A stretch of 17,069 bases of DNA. Origin: Rhizobium sp. (GTDB taxonomy: Bacteria; Pseudomonadota; Alphaproteobacteria; Rhizobiales; Rhizobiaceae). Shown piece after piece: positions 15,313 to 17,069 of the stretch. Below the pieces are notes generated by a model. It saw only the letters and a program-made list of their open reading frames with translations. It did no database searches and was not told where the DNA came from. The stretch spans positions 26,939 to 44,007 of the forward strand of contig DNPN01000275.1 in assembly GCA_003501385.1 (NCBI GenBank). Reading direction: 5' to 3'. The position numbers and the translations under genes were made by a program. Positions within the stretch are counted from its first letter, which is position 1, and each line of letters opens with the position of its first letter.

Positions 15313-16272
15313 ATGCATAAGGTGATTTTTGATACAGACCCCGGCGTCGACGATGCGATGGCTCTGCTTTTCCTGCATCATCATGCCGAGATTGACCTTT
15401 TGGGTATTACCACCGTGTTTGGTAATGCCACCATTGAAACCACCACCCGCAATGCGCTCTATCTGAAACGCGAATGGAATATTGCGGCCCCTGTGGCCCG
15501 TGGCGCTGGCGAAACTTTCATTCCGCACCGTGTCAGTCATGAGCCGCCAAAGTTTATTCATGGCGATGATGGTCTGGGCAATATCGGCGTGCCGGATGTG
15601 GTGGATGTGCCGCTGGATCCGCGTCCGGCGCATCGGTTCATTGTCGATACCATTCGTGCCAACCCCGGCGAAGTCACGCTGGTGGCTGTAGGCCGCATGA
15701 CCAATCTGGCCAATGCCTTGAAGGAAGACCCGGAAATTGCCTCTCTGGTCAAGGAAGTGGTGATCATGGGCGGTGCCTTTGACATCAATGGCAATGTCAC
15801 ACCCGCCGCAGAAGCCAATATCCACGGCGATCCGGAAGCGGCGGATATTGTGTTCACCGCCACCTGGCCGGTTGTTGTGGTGGGGCTGGATGTCACCACA
15901 AAAACCGTGATGACCCGACAGCAGCTGGCCGATATTCGGGATGCCGCAGGCAAACGCGCCGAACTGCTGTTTGATCTCTCGCAATTCTACATCAAATTTT
16001 ATGAGAGCCGTGTGCCGGATGGCATGGTGGTGCACGACAGCTGCGCTTGCGCCTATGTTGTGGCACCGGAACTGTTCAAAACTCGCAGTGGTCCAATGCG
16101 TGTGGTGTGTGGTGGGATTGCGGATGGTCAAACCATTCAAAAACCAGATCATATGGGCTTTGGACCAAGCGACTGGGACAATTTGCCGAGCCAGAATGCC
16201 TGTGTTGAGATTGACTCATCCGCTGTCTTGAAGTTAATTCACGATACGATTGTATCTGTGAAGGAACTGTAA
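15313..16272 (+). CDS. Inosine/uridine-preferring nucleoside hydrolase family protein
   Basis: Cleaves the N-glycosidic bond of ribonucleosides, giving ribose and a free base; cytoplasmic. The 319-residue protein has the N-terminal calcium-binding signature DTDPGVDDAMAL (Asp7, 9, 13, 14), the substrate loop EVVIMGGAFDINGNVTPAAE, then ANIHGDPEAA. The late His241-Asp242 pair (MVVHDSC) matches the catalytic His241 and Ca-ligand Asp242 of group I hydrolases. AAGGA (15301-15305) lies 7 nt before the ATG. It follows cobM by 50 bp on the same strand and is closed by a terminator, so it may be co-transcribed with the B12 genes. The true base preference (purine, pyrimidine or an unusual riboside) cannot be read here. 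Confidence 0.92.
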   Translation: MHKVIFDTDPGVDDAMALLFLHHHAEIDLLGITTVFGNATIETTTRNALYLKREWNIAAPVARGAGETFIPHRVSHEPPKFIHGDDGLGNIGVPDVVDVPLDPRPAHRFIVDTIRANPGEVTLVAVGRMTNLANALKEDPEIASLVKEVVIMGGAFDINGNVTPAAEANIHGDPEAADIVFTATWPVVVVGLDVTTKTVMTRQQLADIRDAAGKRAELLFDLSQFYIKFYESRVPDGMVVHDSCACAYVVAPELFKTRSGPMRVVCGGIADGQTIQKPDHMGFGPSDWDNLPSQNACVEIDSSAVLKLIHDTIVSVKEL

Positions 16273-16322
16273 TCTATACGCGATATTATGAGGCAAGTCG
16301 ATTTAACACAACGACCACGGAA

Positions 16323-16345
16323 GAGGCAGTTATCTGCCTCATTTT
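16323..16345 (+). terminator. Rho-independent terminator after nucleoside hydrolase
   Basis: A perfect 7-bp stem GAGGCAG (16323-16329) and CTGCCTC (16334-16340) with a TTAT loop is followed by ATTTT. It begins 50 bp after the hydrolase stop and fits the end of the cob-operon/hydrolase transcript. Confidence 0.8.
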
Positions 16346-16483
16346 CAACCTTTGAAATCAAGTTTCAATTGATTTTTTAACCCAACATCATTAAATTATA
16401 AATTATTTATATGTATATTTATCGTATGGGTTACGGAATTATGATATGATTGTTAATTCGACCTTTTCGGGGCAAATGTAAAT
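16346..16483. other. AT-rich leader upstream of cheD with candidate promoter
   Basis: This stretch is far more AT-rich than its surroundings and has no gene. It contains overlapping inverted repeats, TGAAA/TTTCA (16353-16367) and ATCAA/TTGAT (16357-16373). A possible promoter is TTGATT (16369-16374), 17 bp, then TAAATT (16392-16397). A weak GGGG (16469-16472) is the only ribosome-site candidate before cheD. Confidence 0.35.
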
Positions 16484-17050
16484 ATGGTTTGCAATTGGGA
16501 TAATGGTATAGGGGGTGTAGATCGGCGCACGACCCATCGTGTTTCGATTTCTCAGGGCGAATATGTCGTGGTAGATGACCCTGATACGGTTATTACAACG
16601 GTGCTTGGCTCTTGTGTTGCTGCCTGTATTCGTGATCCCAAGCTTGGGATTGGTGGAATGAACCATTTTGTCTTGCCTGGCCCCAAATCTCGTGTGCCGC
16701 TTGGCGGTGATGTGACCCGTTACGGTTTCTATCTCATGCAGTCGCTGGTCGACCACTTGGTTTCAAAGGGGGCAAACATGCGCCGTCTTGAAGCCAAAGT
16801 GTTTGGTGGTGCCAGCCCCTGCAATTCCTACTATAACATTGGTGAGCAAAATGCTGCCTATGCCATCCGCTTCCTGGCCGAAAAGGGCATCAATGTCGTT
16901 GAATCAAAATTCGGTGGTGCGTCCGGCTGCAAGCTGGAATATTGGCCCGTTTCGGGGGATGTCACTTACGTTCAATTGATGCGATCTACGCCCATCAAGG
17001 AGCCCGTCATCAATCTCAAGCGGGTCTTTCCTCTTCGATTGGCAGATTAG
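16484..17050 (+). CDS. cheD: Chemoreceptor glutamine deamidase CheD
   Basis: Deamidates specific glutamines of methyl-accepting chemotaxis receptors and, in some bacteria, works with CheC/CheY. The 188-residue protein has the complete catalytic triad seen in Thermotoga CheD with exact spacing: Thr38, Cys44 (TTVLGSCVAACIRDP) and His61 (GGMNHFVLPG). The AKVFGGA and VGEQNA-like (IGEQNAAYAIRFL) blocks follow, and then GGASGCKLEYWPVSG. In that last motif most CheDs have Gly-Arg-Lys, while here Cys replaces Arg. The ATG at 16484 has only a weak ribosome site; the roughly 20 residues before RVSISQGEY are not conserved, so the start is uncertain. No other che gene is visible in this window; the sequence ends 19 bp after its stop. 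Confidence 0.93.
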   Translation: MVCNWDNGIGGVDRRTTHRVSISQGEYVVVDDPDTVITTVLGSCVAACIRDPKLGIGGMNHFVLPGPKSRVPLGGDVTRYGFYLMQSLVDHLVSKGANMRRLEAKVFGGASPCNSYYNIGEQNAAYAIRFLAEKGINVVESKFGGASGCKLEYWPVSGDVTYVQLMRSTPIKEPVINLKRVFPLRLAD

Positions 17051-17069
17051 AGTTTGTCAGGGAAAAGTG

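Noticed and set aside
15259..16152. 297-codon open frame on the minus strand opposite the nucleoside hydrolase
   Set aside because: His/Ile/Arg-rich antisense translation, no recognisable motif, and the plus-strand gene has its catalytic residues.

Overview
The window looks like a chromosomal segment of an alphaproteobacterium, most likely Hyphomicrobiales/Rhizobiales. The evidence is a rhizobial-type citrate synthase, a LexA with the alphaproteobacterial GAAC-N7-GAAC (GTTC-N7-GTTC) SOS box, an alphaproteobacterial ComEC without a metallo-beta-lactamase domain, and a CheD close to the Agrobacterium/Rhizobium type. I see no tRNA, rRNA, CRISPR, IS element or phage gene.

Region 1 (1-4775) is housekeeping: the 5' part of gltA (minus, cut by the window edge), a 354-bp divergent intergenic region, comEC (plus) and lexA (minus). 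comEC and lexA are convergent and their coding ends overlap by 20 bp.

Region 2 (4776-6748) looks like the remnant of a malonate-use locus: a probable decayed fragment of madL, an intact madM malonate carrier subunit, and a coupled GntR/FCD regulator. No decarboxylase or malonyl-CoA synthetase gene is present. A TauE/SafE permease gene (6769-7599) converges on the regulator gene.

Region 3 (about 7700-15262) is the centrepiece, a tightly packed corrin-ring operon: cbiX, a DUF429-like/cobH fusion, cobL (CbiE+CbiT), cobI, a cbiG/cobJ fusion and cobM. Neighbouring genes abut or overlap by 4-8 nt, so translation is probably coupled. Together they cover cobalt insertion into sirohydrochlorin, methylation at C20, C17, C11, C5 and C15, opening of the ring-A lactone, C12 decarboxylation and the final C11-to-C12 methyl shift. 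The 'long' iron-sulfur, His-rich CbiX together with CbiG, and no cobG, cobF or cobNST here, point to the cobalt-early (anaerobic-type) route under aerobic-style gene names. CbiD/CobF and CbiJ/CobK functions are not seen and must be elsewhere. The leader before cbiX has pieces resembling a degenerate cobalamin riboswitch.

Region 4 (15263-17069): a nucleoside hydrolase gene lies 50 bp after cobM on the same strand and is followed by a clear intrinsic terminator, so it may be the last gene of the B12 transcript. After an AT-rich spacer comes a cheD with its full catalytic triad.

The most unusual feature is the roughly 300-residue DUF429-like (predicted RNase-H-fold) domain joined to the N-terminus of precorrin-8X methylmutase.
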